DNA of 55,107 nt from Thermotalea metallivorans (GCF_001562415.1 NZ_LOEE01000006.1:1-55107), one strand, 5' to 3'; positions 1 to 9,118 are shown, numbered from the stretch's first letter. Translations and numbers: made by a program. Notes: generated from the letters alone by a model not told the origin.

Positions 1-1
1 A

Positions 2-124
2 ACTGCTTTACAGGAAAAACTGTTCCTGACAAAAGAGACGATTAATGAATTTTTGGACTACTTTGTCTCGACTTTGCCTGATTATATCAAGCTAAAGCTA
101 TCAGTTGCTTCCTGCGAAAGTTGA
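2..124 (+). CDS. C-terminal end of an unidentified protein (partial)
   Basis: An open frame enters from the left edge and stops with TGA at 122-124, giving the last 40 residues of a protein. The piece is predicted helical, with residues such as FLDYF and LPDYIKLKL, and ends in a cysteine-containing tail (SVASCES). It is too short to assign to a family. It is followed by an inverted repeat and then by the ATP-grasp operon, so it probably belongs to a separate upstream transcription unit. Confidence 0.5.
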   Translation, partial: TALQEKLFLTKETINEFLDYFVSTLPDYIKLKLSVASCES

Positions 125-161
125 TTTTTAAGCTTATGAACCATTTTCCTACAATGTCCTA

Positions 162-203
162 GAGACTGAAGGAATTTGTATAAGTAAAAATTCCTTCAGT
201 CTC
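162..203. repeat. 16-bp perfect inverted repeat ahead of the ATP-grasp operon
   Basis: Arms at 162-177 and 188-203 are perfectly complementary (16 bp) around a 10-base loop. No clear T-run follows on the plus strand, so it is not a textbook intrinsic terminator. It may end the upstream gene or act as a leader or operator structure for the operon starting at 270. Confidence 0.55.
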
Positions 204-269
204 GTGAAATGGGAATTTAAATTTTAGGCAGAATAATTATTATTCTAATAAAGATTAGGAGGTATAACT

Positions 270-1505
270 ATGAGTAAAAAGAAACTTCTTTTTATTCGTG
301 GAGGCATCCACAAAGAATTTGCTTACAAAACTTTTTTTAAAAAAAACTGTGAAATGATTATGATGGATAATCCCTCAAATGAGCAACTTGCATTTGCAGA
401 TTATCCATATTGTATTAGTGATGTTAGGGATACTGAAGAGATGTTCAATTTATCTTTGGATATATATAAGAATAAAGGCTTTGACGGAATTTGTACGTTT
501 ATGAACAGTCCAATAATAGCAATTGGTATGTTAAGCGATTACTTGGGTTTTGACTACCTAAGTGAAGAAACTGCTCGAATACTTAATAATAAATACGAAG
601 TAAGAAGATTTTTAAATGTACATGGTGTTGAACAGTTACAATTTTTTAAGATATTAAGTTATGAAGATTTGAAGAGATGTGCGGATGTTCTAAAATATCC
701 TTTTATATTAAAGCCAACTGATAATGCATCTAGCAAAGGCGTAATTATAATTAACAATTCTGATGAGTTGGAATCGAGCTATAAATTTTCTTTAAGTGCA
801 TCTTTTAATAAGGAATTAATCGCTGAAGAATTTATCGACGGAGATGAGTATTGTGTTGAAGTACTTATTTATAATTACCAGCCTTACATAATTTCTATTT
901 CGAAAAAATATGTTACTAAAGAAAAGTATTGCATTGAACTTATGGATATTACTCCTGCTCCAATAACAGAAGAGTTAAGAAAAATAATATCAGACTACAT
1001 AACTGATACAGTAAGAACTCTTAATATAGGCAATTGGCTTTTACATATTGAATTCAAGGTTGATGAGAGTCTTCAACCAAATATAATAGAAATAAATCCA
1101 AGAGCTGCTGGAGGTAATCTTATAGAGTCAATATATCATCTAAAGGGATTAAATCTGTTTGATTATTTTTTTGATATTATGCTAAAAAATGAGATCAATC
1201 AAGAAAAACTTGTAGAAGAGATTCGTAAGCCATATAATGGATATTCTCTTTTTTATTCTTTTATTAATCCAACAACTTCAGGTATTATCAAGAAGATTAG
1301 AGGTATAGAAGATGTTAGGAAATCCTTTAAGAATGATTCAGAGAGACTAATTTTATTCTATAACGAAGGAGCATTCTTGCCAGAACCTAGTTCAAATTCT
1401 GAATTTAGAGGTAGTTTATATCTTTTTGACAATGATATTGATTTGCTAGTTAGTCGCACCAGAGAAATAGAAAAGTTAATTCATTATGAATTTGAAGGGG
1501 AGTGA
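270..1505 (+). CDS. ATP-grasp domain ligase (amino-acid/peptide ligase-like)
   Basis: A 411-residue ATP-grasp enzyme of the carboxylate-amine ligase type (related to L-amino-acid ligases, carbamoyl phosphate synthase and biotin carboxylase), expected to activate a carboxylate as acyl phosphate and join it to an amine. Visible motifs are the nucleotide-binding lysine in PFILKPTDNASSKG (K148), the adenine-loop acidic pair in IAEEFIDGDE (E186/E187), and metal-binding IEF (E261) and EINPRAAGGN (E275, N277, R279). The first 100 residues form the usual preATP-grasp fold. AGGAGGT lies 6-7 bases before the ATG. The next gene begins within 6 bases of its stop and an MFS exporter follows, the layout of a small peptide or dipeptide-like metabolite operon. 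The actual substrate cannot be read from sequence. Confidence 0.85.
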   Translation: MSKKKLLFIRGGIHKEFAYKTFFKKNCEMIMMDNPSNEQLAFADYPYCISDVRDTEEMFNLSLDIYKNKGFDGICTFMNSPIIAIGMLSDYLGFDYLSEETARILNNKYEVRRFLNVHGVEQLQFFKILSYEDLKRCADVLKYPFILKPTDNASSKGVIIINNSDELESSYKFSLSASFNKELIAEEFIDGDEYCVEVLIYNYQPYIISISKKYVTKEKYCIELMDITPAPITEELRKIISDYITDTVRTLNIGNWLLHIEFKVDESLQPNIIEINPRAAGGNLIESIYHLKGLNLFDYFFDIMLKNEINQEKLVEEIRKPYNGYSLFYSFINPTTSGIIKKIRGIEDVRKSFKNDSERLILFYNEGAFLPEPSSNSEFRGSLYLFDNDIDLLVSRTREIEKLIHYEFEGE

Positions 1506-1510
1506 TTATT

Positions 1511-3751
1511 TTGAGCCTCAGATTACTTAAAGTATGTGATATAAGCGATATTATTCACTTTTTTACAAATGAGTTAAATAGTGTGAGCAACTTGATTATT
1601 CCTATATATGAAGAAGTTATCCCAAGATTTACAAAAAAATACCCGCTAGGTCAATACACATACCATTTTGAAGATACTTGTACTGCTAATAAAAATGATA
1701 ATGAAATTAGCATGATGTATTTAGAAGAAATTATTAATAGCCATAATTGTTTATGCGATAATAATGATTATATTTGTTTTTATAGTAATAAAATTAGCGA
1801 GTGCACAGATGAGTTATTCCTAAGTCTACTTTATGCTAAATATTCGAATCGAAAATTATTGTATACCTCTATAAAAAATGAAATACACGATCTAATATTA
1901 AATAATATCATCAGTAGTGTTTTTGTTATTCTTCCATTTCATGAATTTAGCAGTATGGAACGATTTTTACTGAGAGAGAAGAACCCACATGTTAATATTG
2001 GATATTTGCCTTATTATAATAAATTTACAATTAATTTCTATATTCTAAAATATATTATGTTTAATAAAGCCAGTTACAATGGGGCATCTATAATATTTAA
2101 TAGAGTGGATCAAGATGCTGACAATATTATTTCAATTGCAGATAGTAATTATTATTTGCCAAGAAAGTTCTGTACTAAAGACTCTATTTTTCAAATATTA
2201 AATAGCTATAATGAATTTTTAGAGTTCAATTATATGTCACATTGTAGAGAATGTGTTCTTCGATTTAATGATTTCATTTATTGTGGCATGAATAACATAA
2301 TTGATGAGTGTAAGGTAGATGATAAACATTTGCCGTGCTGTTATTATGATAAGTGTGATTGTTATATTGAAAATATTGAAAAACATAATGTTTCTGAGAT
2401 TAATGCAAGTTTCTACTTTTTAAATGGTTGCAATATAGGTGATTTAAACAATAGTATTATTCCATATAACTATACAGTAGTATCAAATTTAATTGAAAAT
2501 AATTCAATCTCTATTATCACGAGTGCAGGTATTAAAACTGGAAATATTGCTGAGAACATTTTGGCACATAATTTGTTATACAATGGATATTCAGTTGGTG
2601 AAATTGAAAATGAAATAAATAAATTCCTAGAATATAGCAAGATAGAAACAAATAATTATTTCTTATTAGGGGATCCTTTATTCAGAGTTTCAGGTAAATC
2701 TATAATATCTGCTAAATATAAAAAGAGCTTGTTGGATGATGGTACACTTGATGTTCAAATTAGTGAGATTCAAAACGAAACATACATTGAGATTCCAATA
2801 GATGAATTAACTGGATGTATATTTATAAATGACATACTATTTGATAAGCAATTGTATGACAAAAAGAATGATATCTACTTTTATATCACAAAATGCAAGG
2901 ATGCTGACCGACAGAAATTAATAATTTTCTCACGCGCCAAATTTTCTGTCAACACGATTCAAGTAAAAATTTCTAACAATGATAATTTTGAACAGCAAAT
3001 AAATGAACTAAAAGAATACTTGGATAGAATTAATTTCTTGAAAGAGCAATTTCCTCTCGAAAATATATATAAAGGGAAAATTATTGATATTGAAAACAAT
3101 CTTAAAAAAGTACTGATGAAGTGTAAGACTTATAAATTTTCAATAAACGGATTTTTAAATTTGAAGAATTCAATATTAAATATGAAAAAAAAATTTGAAC
3201 ATATTTTTGAAAGCATTTTTAATGATGTAACTTTATATACAAACAAACAGCAAAATAATTTTTATGAAGATGTTACTGAAAGAAGAAGTACAATAGAGAA
3301 AGTTAGTTATGATAATATTTGTACGAGTTGTCAGGATGTAACACTAATGAATCAATATAAAATTTGCTCGATTGGAAGAACATATTATAGAACTAGTATC
3401 AAGTGTTATAAATGTGGTCTTATTCAAGATGTACCTGATTTTAATTTAGGTATAAGCTCATATTTAGATTTAAAGTTTGATATAAAAGGAAATGATATCA
3501 ACATCATGGAACTTACTAACAATAGTAATAAAAAGATAAAGTTAATGATTTCTGCAGTATGCATTGACTCTAAAGATATAATAGTGCAGATGAAGGATAG
3601 TATAATTGAACTTAAGCCTAATAAAAGTCATGTTGTAAGCATATTTGTAAAACCAAAAGCGAATCTTAAAAAACATTATTACTTATTCTCTTTTTACATT
3701 ATGGCTGAAGGAAATTTCTATTATATTTCAAAAACACTTAGTTATCAATAA
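1511..3751 (+). CDS. Caspase-like (C25/CHAT-type) cysteine peptidase candidate with zinc ribbon
   Basis: A 746-residue protein with no obvious annotated relative. TTG at 1511 is preferred over GTG at 1502 because AAGGGGAG lies nine bases before it. Numbering from TTG, it carries SHC at H244, about 60 residues later the motif FLNGCNIG with C307, and then YFLLGDPLFR (LLGDP at 385-389). That order (His, Cys, then LLGDP) is characteristic of clan CD peptidases of the gingipain C25/CHAT group, so a His244-Cys307 dyad is my inference; the usual SHG is SHC here. Residues 604/607 and 632/635 form a CxxC...CxxC zinc ribbon, followed by a beta-rich C-terminal domain of about 90 residues. No signal peptide is visible. 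It lies between an ATP-grasp ligase and an MFS exporter and is very AT-rich. It may mature, or be guarded by, the operon product; this is unproven. Confidence 0.6.
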   Translation: MSLRLLKVCDISDIIHFFTNELNSVSNLIIPIYEEVIPRFTKKYPLGQYTYHFEDTCTANKNDNEISMMYLEEIINSHNCLCDNNDYICFYSNKISECTDELFLSLLYAKYSNRKLLYTSIKNEIHDLILNNIISSVFVILPFHEFSSMERFLLREKNPHVNIGYLPYYNKFTINFYILKYIMFNKASYNGASIIFNRVDQDADNIISIADSNYYLPRKFCTKDSIFQILNSYNEFLEFNYMSHCRECVLRFNDFIYCGMNNIIDECKVDDKHLPCCYYDKCDCYIENIEKHNVSEINASFYFLNGCNIGDLNNSIIPYNYTVVSNLIENNSISIITSAGIKTGNIAENILAHNLLYNGYSVGEIENEINKFLEYSKIETNNYFLLGDPLFRVSGKSIISAKYKKSLLDDGTLDVQISEIQNETYIEIPIDELTGCIFINDILFDKQLYDKKNDIYFYITKCKDADRQKLIIFSRAKFSVNTIQVKISNNDNFEQQINELKEYLDRINFLKEQFPLENIYKGKIIDIENNLKKVLMKCKTYKFSINGFLNLKNSILNMKKKFEHIFESIFNDVTLYTNKQQNNFYEDVTERRSTIEKVSYDNICTSCQDVTLMNQYKICSIGRTYYRTSIKCYKCGLIQDVPDFNLGISSYLDLKFDIKGNDINIMELTNNSNKKIKLMISAVCIDSKDIIVQMKDSIIELKPNKSHVVSIFVKPKANLKKHYYLFSFYIMAEGNFYYISKTLSYQ

Positions 3752-3779
3752 GTTTCAATGATGGGAAAGGAGATATTAA

Positions 3780-5048
3780 ATGAAAAGATTAGGAAGTTTT
3801 CTTAGTACTTTTTTAAATAAAAACTATGATAAGAATCTATTGGCAACTTTAATATCAAGAGTCTTAGCAGCTTTAGGCTATACTATGATCATGCCCTTTT
3901 TAGCAGTTATGCTTGCAAAGTACCATGATTTAAGTACTACTCAAGTGGCCTTAATAGTAGGCACTTACGCGTTTTCACAGACTGGACTAATGATACCCGC
4001 AGCTTTTATAGTAAATAAGATAGGCTATAAGCTAAGTATGATAATAGGAAGAATATTAGGCGGAGTATTATACGTGCTATTTTTATATATTTCAAATGTT
4101 AACTTGCTTATATTGATAAGCATAGCAGTAGGACTTGGATCTTCAATGTTCAATTTAGCTTGTAAAGGCTTTATTTCTCTTGAAACTGCATCTGATGAAC
4201 AAAAAAAGCTACATGCATTTGCTTTGTATAATATGTCCCTGAATCTAGGGGGTGCTCTAGGCCCACTAATAGGTGCTTTATTTATGGATAAAGATTATCT
4301 AGCATTTCTATTATATATAGTAGCAGCATTAAATATTTTATCTGCTATTATTATAGATAGGATGGTTGTTTTTAAGTTGAATAGAAATCCTGAAAACACC
4401 ATTAAAAGTAGCCTAAAGGGGTTTGTGGCAGTTCTCAAGAATAAGAAATTTTTATTTTATTTTATTTTAACAGTGATGATTCATCTATCATTTAGCCAGT
4501 TTTTTTCAGTTCTGCCACTTTATTTTTCTAAAAACAATGTATCCATGTCAGTGTATTCAATCATGCTTACTATCAATACAATTATGGCAGTATTTCTTCA
4601 AGTTCCATTAATGTATATAGTCAATAAAAAGCTTAAACACAATAGTATGCTTGGGTTAGGCTTAGGATCTTTATTAATAGGATTTAGTATATTTATGGTT
4701 TTTATCAATACAAATTTAGTTATATTACTTATTATAGCAATTGTATTTACAATAGGAGAATTAGTATTTACGCCATTTGAAGATAAAGCCATCTCAGATG
4801 TAATAGATAACAGTGAATATACAGCAGCATACTTTGGTTTTGCTAGCTTTGGATGGTCCCTATCCAAGGGATTAGGAAATTATATTGGGATAAAAATGCT
4901 TTCTGTTTTTAATAAATATTCATTTAGCATGTTTGTTTCAAGTTTTTCATTTATTGTATTTATGGTAGTATTATTAATATGGCTAATTAAACCCAATAAA
5001 ATAACATTACTTTCAGAAAAAAATAACATAGTCGAAGAGCATTCATAG
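3780..5048 (+). CDS. MFS transporter (drug/metabolite exporter type)
   Basis: A 422-residue integral membrane protein with about 12 hydrophobic helices and the MFS motif-A-like loop NKIGYKLSMIIGR between helices 2 and 3. This pattern fits the DHA1/MDR-type exporters. A long cytoplasmic loop near the middle separates the two six-helix halves. GGAAAGGAGA lies before the ATG, and the gene follows the caspase-like gene by 28 bases, so it is the third gene of the operon. The likely role is export of the product made by the ATP-grasp enzyme, or self-resistance to it. Confidence 0.88.
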   Translation: MKRLGSFLSTFLNKNYDKNLLATLISRVLAALGYTMIMPFLAVMLAKYHDLSTTQVALIVGTYAFSQTGLMIPAAFIVNKIGYKLSMIIGRILGGVLYVLFLYISNVNLLILISIAVGLGSSMFNLACKGFISLETASDEQKKLHAFALYNMSLNLGGALGPLIGALFMDKDYLAFLLYIVAALNILSAIIIDRMVVFKLNRNPENTIKSSLKGFVAVLKNKKFLFYFILTVMIHLSFSQFFSVLPLYFSKNNVSMSVYSIMLTINTIMAVFLQVPLMYIVNKKLKHNSMLGLGLGSLLIGFSIFMVFINTNLVILLIIAIVFTIGELVFTPFEDKAISDVIDNSEYTAAYFGFASFGWSLSKGLGNYIGIKMLSVFNKYSFSMFVSSFSFIVFMVVLLIWLIKPNKITLLSEKNNIVEEHS

Positions 5049-5172
5049 TAGGTCATAATTATTGCTAAACTTTATATTGATGTTATTGTGATAATTCCAT
5101 TATATTTGAATCCGCAAATAAAGATAAGTACTTTTAATTCCCTACAAAAACATAATTTGTAATCAAAAGTAT

Positions 5173-5283
5173 GAATCTTGGATTATTGTAGAAGGAAAAC
5201 ATGAGATGTTAATTCAAAAAGACGGCATTTATGCCAGATTGTATAGGGCACAATTTGACGGGTTTATCTCGGATGGGGATTAA
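5173..5283 (+). pseudogene. Remnant of the C-terminal end of an ABC exporter
   Basis: The frame reads ESWIIVEGKHEMLIQKDG then IYARLYRAQFDGF and stops at TAA 5281-5283. The pattern G-x-H-x-x-L-(hydrophobic)-x-K-x-G-x-Y-x-x-L-(x)2-x-Q is the conserved end of the ATPase domain of MsbA/LmrA-type ABC exporters (after the H-loop). Nothing upstream encodes the rest, since an MFS gene ends at 5048 in another frame. It is therefore a deletion scar, probably left when the AT-rich operon arrived or when an older exporter was lost. Confidence 0.7.
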
Positions 5284-5334
5284 TAGCTTTTTCAGGAGAT
5301 GGGAAAGACGGAGAAAGGCAAAAGGAGGGTGCAT

Positions 5335-6777
5335 ATGAGACATTACGGATTATATATCAATGGTGAATGGTTGGCGTTGGAAAACTTGGATAAGATCGAA
5401 GTCATCAATCCTGCTACGGGAGAAATTCTAGGTACAGTGCCGAAGGCAGGGGAGCAGGAAACCAAAATGGCCATTGAGGCTGCCTATGAAGCTTTTGGGG
5501 TATGGTCTTCTTTGCCTGCCAATGAGCGGGCCGATTCTTTGAAACGATTGCACCAGTTGATTTTAGAGGAAAGGGAAGAACTTGCAAGGATTATGACTTT
5601 AGAGCAAGGAAAACCTCTCCAAGAAGCTATGGGGGAAGTCATGTATGCTGCTAGTTTTGTAGAATGGTATGCAGAGGAGGCAAAGAGAATTTACGGAGAG
5701 ACGATTCCTGCATGGAAGGAAAATAAAAGGATCATGGTGCTCCGCCAGCCCGTGGGTGTAGTAGCCGCCATTACTCCATGGAATTTCCCGGCCGCCATGG
5801 TGACAAGGAAACTGGCTCCGGCGCTGGCGGCGGGTTGTACGGTAATCCTCAAACCGGCTACCCAGACACCTTTGACAGCTATGAAGCTCTTTGCATTGTT
5901 TGAAAAGGCAGGTTTTCCCAAGGGGACGGTAAATATTATCACGGGATATGCAGGAGAAATCGGAAAAGCCTTTATGGAGGATTTAAGGGTAAGAAAAATA
6001 ACCTTCACCGGATCTACGGAGGTTGGAAAGATTCTAATGAAGCAATCGGCCGATACAGTCAAAAGAATATCCTTGGAATTGGGAGGGCATGCGCCTTTTA
6101 TTGTATTTGATGATGCAGACCTGGACAAGGCCGTGGAGGGGGCAGCAGCATCCAAATTCCGCAACTGTGGGCAGGTGTGCGTAGCTTCCAACCGGTTTTA
6201 TGTACAGGAAAATGTAGTAGAGATGTTTATAGAGAAGCTAAAGAATAAATTGAAACACTACAAGGTAGGCTATGGCTGGGAAGAAGGTGTTCATATCGGA
6301 CCCCTGATTGATAAAAAAGGGTACCAGAAGGTGGAACAGCATATTCAGGATGCCGTAGCAAAGGGCGCAAAAATTGAAGTGGGCGGAAAGGGATATCATC
6401 GAGGTGAGGCCGAGGATGCAGGCTATTTCTTTGAACCTACCGTATTGTCGGGGGTTACAGAGGATATGCTGGTGATGCAGGAGGAGACCTTTGGCCCTGT
6501 CATGCCTATCATCGCCTTTAGGACGGAAGAAGAGGCGATCCGGGCAGCAAACAATACCCGCTACGGTTTGGCGGCATACCTGTTCACCGAATCCCTATCC
6601 CGGGGCATAAGAATTTCGGAAAAGCTGGAATATGGTATTGTAGGGTTGAATGACGGCATGCCTTCTACGGCCCAGGCACCCTTTGGGGGATTTAAGGAAA
6701 GCGGATTGGGCCGGGAAGGTGGCCATCACGGCTTGGAAGCTTTTTTGGAGACAAAATATATATCCATTGGCCTGTAA
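5335..6777 (+). CDS. gabD: NAD(P)-dependent succinate/glutarate-semialdehyde dehydrogenase
   Basis: A 480-residue class-I aldehyde dehydrogenase. It oxidises a small semialdehyde to the acid with NAD(P)+; closest in motif to succinate-semialdehyde dehydrogenase (GabD) and glutarate-semialdehyde dehydrogenase. Visible are the cofactor stretch TPWNFPAAMVTRKLAPALAA, the base Glu248 in LELGGHAPF, the catalytic Cys282 in GQVCVASNR, and EETFGPVMP near the C terminus. The family usually has N where this protein has H in ELGG(N/H). The start at 5335 is chosen because AAAGGAGG precedes it; an in-frame ATG at 5299 has no ribosome site. Base composition is GC-richer than the preceding operon, like the other chromosomal genes. 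It appears monocistronic. Confidence 0.88.
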   Translation: MRHYGLYINGEWLALENLDKIEVINPATGEILGTVPKAGEQETKMAIEAAYEAFGVWSSLPANERADSLKRLHQLILEEREELARIMTLEQGKPLQEAMGEVMYAASFVEWYAEEAKRIYGETIPAWKENKRIMVLRQPVGVVAAITPWNFPAAMVTRKLAPALAAGCTVILKPATQTPLTAMKLFALFEKAGFPKGTVNIITGYAGEIGKAFMEDLRVRKITFTGSTEVGKILMKQSADTVKRISLELGGHAPFIVFDDADLDKAVEGAAASKFRNCGQVCVASNRFYVQENVVEMFIEKLKNKLKHYKVGYGWEEGVHIGPLIDKKGYQKVEQHIQDAVAKGAKIEVGGKGYHRGEAEDAGYFFEPTVLSGVTEDMLVMQEETFGPVMPIIAFRTEEEAIRAANNTRYGLAAYLFTESLSRGIRISEKLEYGIVGLNDGMPSTAQAPFGGFKESGLGREGGHHGLEAFLETKYISIGL

Positions 6778-6813
6778 TGAGGGATTGGTCTTTTCAAAAT
6801 ATAAAACGGGTGA

Positions 6814-7530
6814 CTATTCTGAAGCATCGATTGGTTTAGCGTATTTAAATTTTACCTGGTCATTATAGGCTGGGATTTCTATCTTATCTTTTTTTTCGAT
6901 TTTTAAATCAAACCTGTTTTCTTTGGCAATATTCCATGCCAGCCCATATTTTAGATTTAAAATAGATACTAATTTGTCCGGATTTCCTATGCATTGAATT
7001 TCGAAAGGAGGAAACACACTTCGATTATTTATCGTCAGCTTGTTATCAGTTTTTATGTATGCGATTTCTGTCAGTGAAACAATGCGTTCATTATTAATGC
7101 TGATAGCTTCTGCTCCATGGGCATTTAAAGTATTTATTATTAATAATAAGTGATCTGTGTAATCGCTTAATTGATTATAGTTTGCATATAATTCAGAATT
7201 ATTCAGTGTTATGGAGATCCCTGGCCCTGTAACCTTTGTTCTTCCATTTAATATTTTATATTTATGAATATCTTGTTGTATTTTTTTTATAGAAACATCT
7301 TTATCAGCTTCTATATTTTTATATTCTTCTATGATGCTATCCAAACGTTCCATTTCCTTTAAAATATTTTGTCTCTGGTTTCTTATGCTATTAAGCTCTG
7401 ACTCCAGTTGTTTTGCTATGACAGAAGGAACTTGCCCTTCTGTCATTTTTTCTACCGATCTAAACTGAACTGCAAAAATTATTCCTAAACAAATAGCACA
7501 AATGAATAATGCAAAACTGCTTTTTTTCAA
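6814..7530 (-). CDS. DUF881 family membrane-anchored protein
   Basis: A 238-residue protein with one N-terminal transmembrane helix (about residues 5-22), a coiled coil (about 38-90) and a C-terminal alpha/beta domain starting near KVTGPGISITL. This is the DUF881 layout (YlxW/YlxX-like), often encoded near cell-division or sporulation genes in Firmicutes. The function is not established. TTG start with AGGATGGTGAT upstream. It converges on the dehydrogenase gene and stands alone here. Confidence 0.8.
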   Translation of the reverse strand: MKKSSFALFICAICLGIIFAVQFRSVEKMTEGQVPSVIAKQLESELNSIRNQRQNILKEMERLDSIIEEYKNIEADKDVSIKKIQQDIHKYKILNGRTKVTGPGISITLNNSELYANYNQLSDYTDHLLLIINTLNAHGAEAISINNERIVSLTEIAYIKTDNKLTINNRSVFPPFEIQCIGNPDKLVSILNLKYGLAWNIAKENRFDLKIEKKDKIEIPAYNDQVKFKYAKPIDASE

Positions 7531-7652
7531 AACAAATCACCATCCTTGTATCTTAATGTATTTATTAGATGCTTACATTAGAAAATTTATCCTATCAATA
7601 CAATTATAGCCTATATTTTACTGAATACATCATAAATTTTTCATTGTGTTAA

Positions 7653-8488
7653 TGTCAATAAAAATTTAGGCCAGTTACTGGAGTAAAATTAGGCCACCAA
7701 TTCATAAAAAATTAGTCTACATTTGTCTGTTTTGAAAGAGCCTGCTTAAACCTGTAGCTTTCCCCATCAATGTTCAGTATGTGTGCATTATGGGTCAGGC
7801 GGTCAAGCGAGGCGGCTGTCATTTGTTCATCACCTAACACCTCCGTCCATTTTGGAAATTCTAAGTTTGTAGTTATTATAAGGCTGCCTCTCTCATATCG
7901 GGAGGAACAAAACTGGAAGAGCAATTCAGCCCCGATTTTGCTGAAAGGCACATAGCCTAATTCATCAAGAATTACTAAATGCGGAGCCAGCCATTGTTTT
8001 TCTAGTCTATTTAACCGATATTCCTGCTGTGCTGCAAGCAATTCGTTAATCAAACCGGCTGCCGTGTAGAATTTAACTCTCATGCCCTGCCGACAGGCCT
8101 CATAACCGAGAGCAATCGCAATATGGGTTTTGCCTACTCCGGAGTTACCTATCAACAGAATATTTTCTCTTTTTCGGATATATTCTCCCTGCATAAGTTT
8201 CAGTACCCGCGGCTTGTTTAGGGAGGGTATAGCAAGAAAGTCAAAGCTTTCAATCGTTTTAATTACTGGAAAGCCAGCTTGTCGGATTCCTCTCTGGATC
8301 CGATTGTTTTCCCGCTGGTGTACTTCCTGCTCCAGTACGCACAGTAGGTATTCTTCATAATCCAGATTGTTGTCTGCGGCTTCTCTTGCCAGGGATTCAT
8401 AGGTTTTTGCAGCCTGAGGCATTTTCAGCTTTTTCAAGTAAGCTTCCATCAGCATTTTATTGAGCGACATTATTGTCCACCTCCTCAG
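7653..8488 (-). mobile_element. Truncated IS21-family element (istB end only)
   Basis: The element retains istB and one terminus. At the terminus, TGTCAATAAAAATTTAGGCC starts at 7653, and a second copy AAAATTAGGCC lies at 7685-7695, matching the multiple short terminal repeats typical of IS21 ends. The istA transposase, which should precede istB, is gone: just beyond the istB ribosome site the sequence changes to an IS3-family remnant. It is therefore not autonomous. Confidence 0.6.
7712..8470 (-). CDS. istB: IS21-family helper ATPase IstB
   Basis: A 252-residue AAA+ ATPase of the IstB/DnaC family, which in IS21 elements helps the IstA transposase select target DNA. Walker A is GNSGVGKT (residues 108-115), and LVILDELGYVPF contains Walker B. 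The length is normal for IstB, and a good GGAGGTGG site precedes the ATG. The frame is intact, but its istA partner is missing, so the gene is probably inert unless another IS21 copy supplies IstA. Confidence 0.92.
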   Translation of the reverse strand: MSLNKMLMEAYLKKLKMPQAAKTYESLAREAADNNLDYEEYLLCVLEQEVHQRENNRIQRGIRQAGFPVIKTIESFDFLAIPSLNKPRVLKLMQGEYIRKRENILLIGNSGVGKTHIAIALGYEACRQGMRVKFYTAAGLINELLAAQQEYRLNRLEKQWLAPHLVILDELGYVPFSKIGAELLFQFCSSRYERGSLIITTNLEFPKWTEVLGDEQMTAASLDRLTHNAHILNIDGESYRFKQALSKQTNVD

Positions 8489-8496
8489 ATATAAAA

Positions 8497-8990
8497 TACA
8501 GCTATGTGACTGGTGAAGACAAATTCTTCTACATTCTAAGCATCATCGATGTGGCAGACGCTCTATTGTTGCTTTTCATATGGGTCTTAGGTGCACCGCT
8601 GAGGATGCGGTGACTACGTTAAAAACAGCCCTTTGAAAGCGGCAGGTTTATGATGCAGAACATATGTCTATCCTCCGTTTAGATAATGGTCCTCAATATA
8701 TTCGTCATACCTTTGCTGATGCTTGCAAAGACCTAGGGGTAGAGCATGAACGAATTCCCTATAAGACACCCAATATGAATGCATATATTGAGTCCTATCA
8801 CAGCATTTTGGAGGATGAATGTCTTGGAATTACTGAATTTGAAAGCTATGCTTCAGCATATAATGAAGTTCATGACTTTGTAAGGAGATATAATACAAGA
8901 CGCATCCATTCTGGTGCAAAGTTTATGCCTCCCAATGAATATTTTTGGTATCTACAGGAATCAGATAAAGAACTAAGAATTTTTCTGTAA
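8497..8990 (+). pseudogene. Frameshifted IS3-family transposase (OrfB) fragment
   Basis: Three frames must be joined to read an IS3/IS150-type integrase core: YSYVTGEDKFFYILSIIDV, then SIVAFHMGLRCTAEDAVTTL, then RQVYDAEHMSILRLDNGPQY and on to a stop at 8990. The last block (from 8664) is open for 108 residues and holds the DNGPQ and E-containing NMNAYIESYHS parts of the DDE core. The N-terminal half of OrfB and all of OrfA are absent. It abuts the broken istB element, so one IS probably inserted in or deleted the other. Confidence 0.8.
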
Positions 8991-9010
8991 CAAAGGTCTG
9001 ACAAAGCGAA

Positions 9011-9118
9011 CTCTTGATATTGAGGGCATCCATGATAGCCTAGTGGTGGCAATGCTCTATGATTTTTGGCTTGCCCCAGAGCTAGGAAATCATGGATGCG
9101 GAGGCTCAATGTCAAGAG
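9011..9118. repeat. 108-base nested palindrome (cruciform or structured RNA)
   Basis: Paired segments are 9011-9024 with 9105-9118 (13 of 14 match), 9026-9035 with 9090-9099 (10 of 10), 9039-9043 with 9082-9086, and 9048-9052 with 9071-9075, enclosing an 18-base loop. The whole could fold into one long hairpin. It lies just after the IS3 remnant and contains no convincing gene. It could be a MITE-like element, an old IS end or a structured RNA. Confidence 0.6.

Noticed and set aside
1502-1510. GTG at 1502 as the start of the caspase-like gene
   Set aside because: It overlaps the ribosome site itself; TTG at 1511 is spaced correctly.
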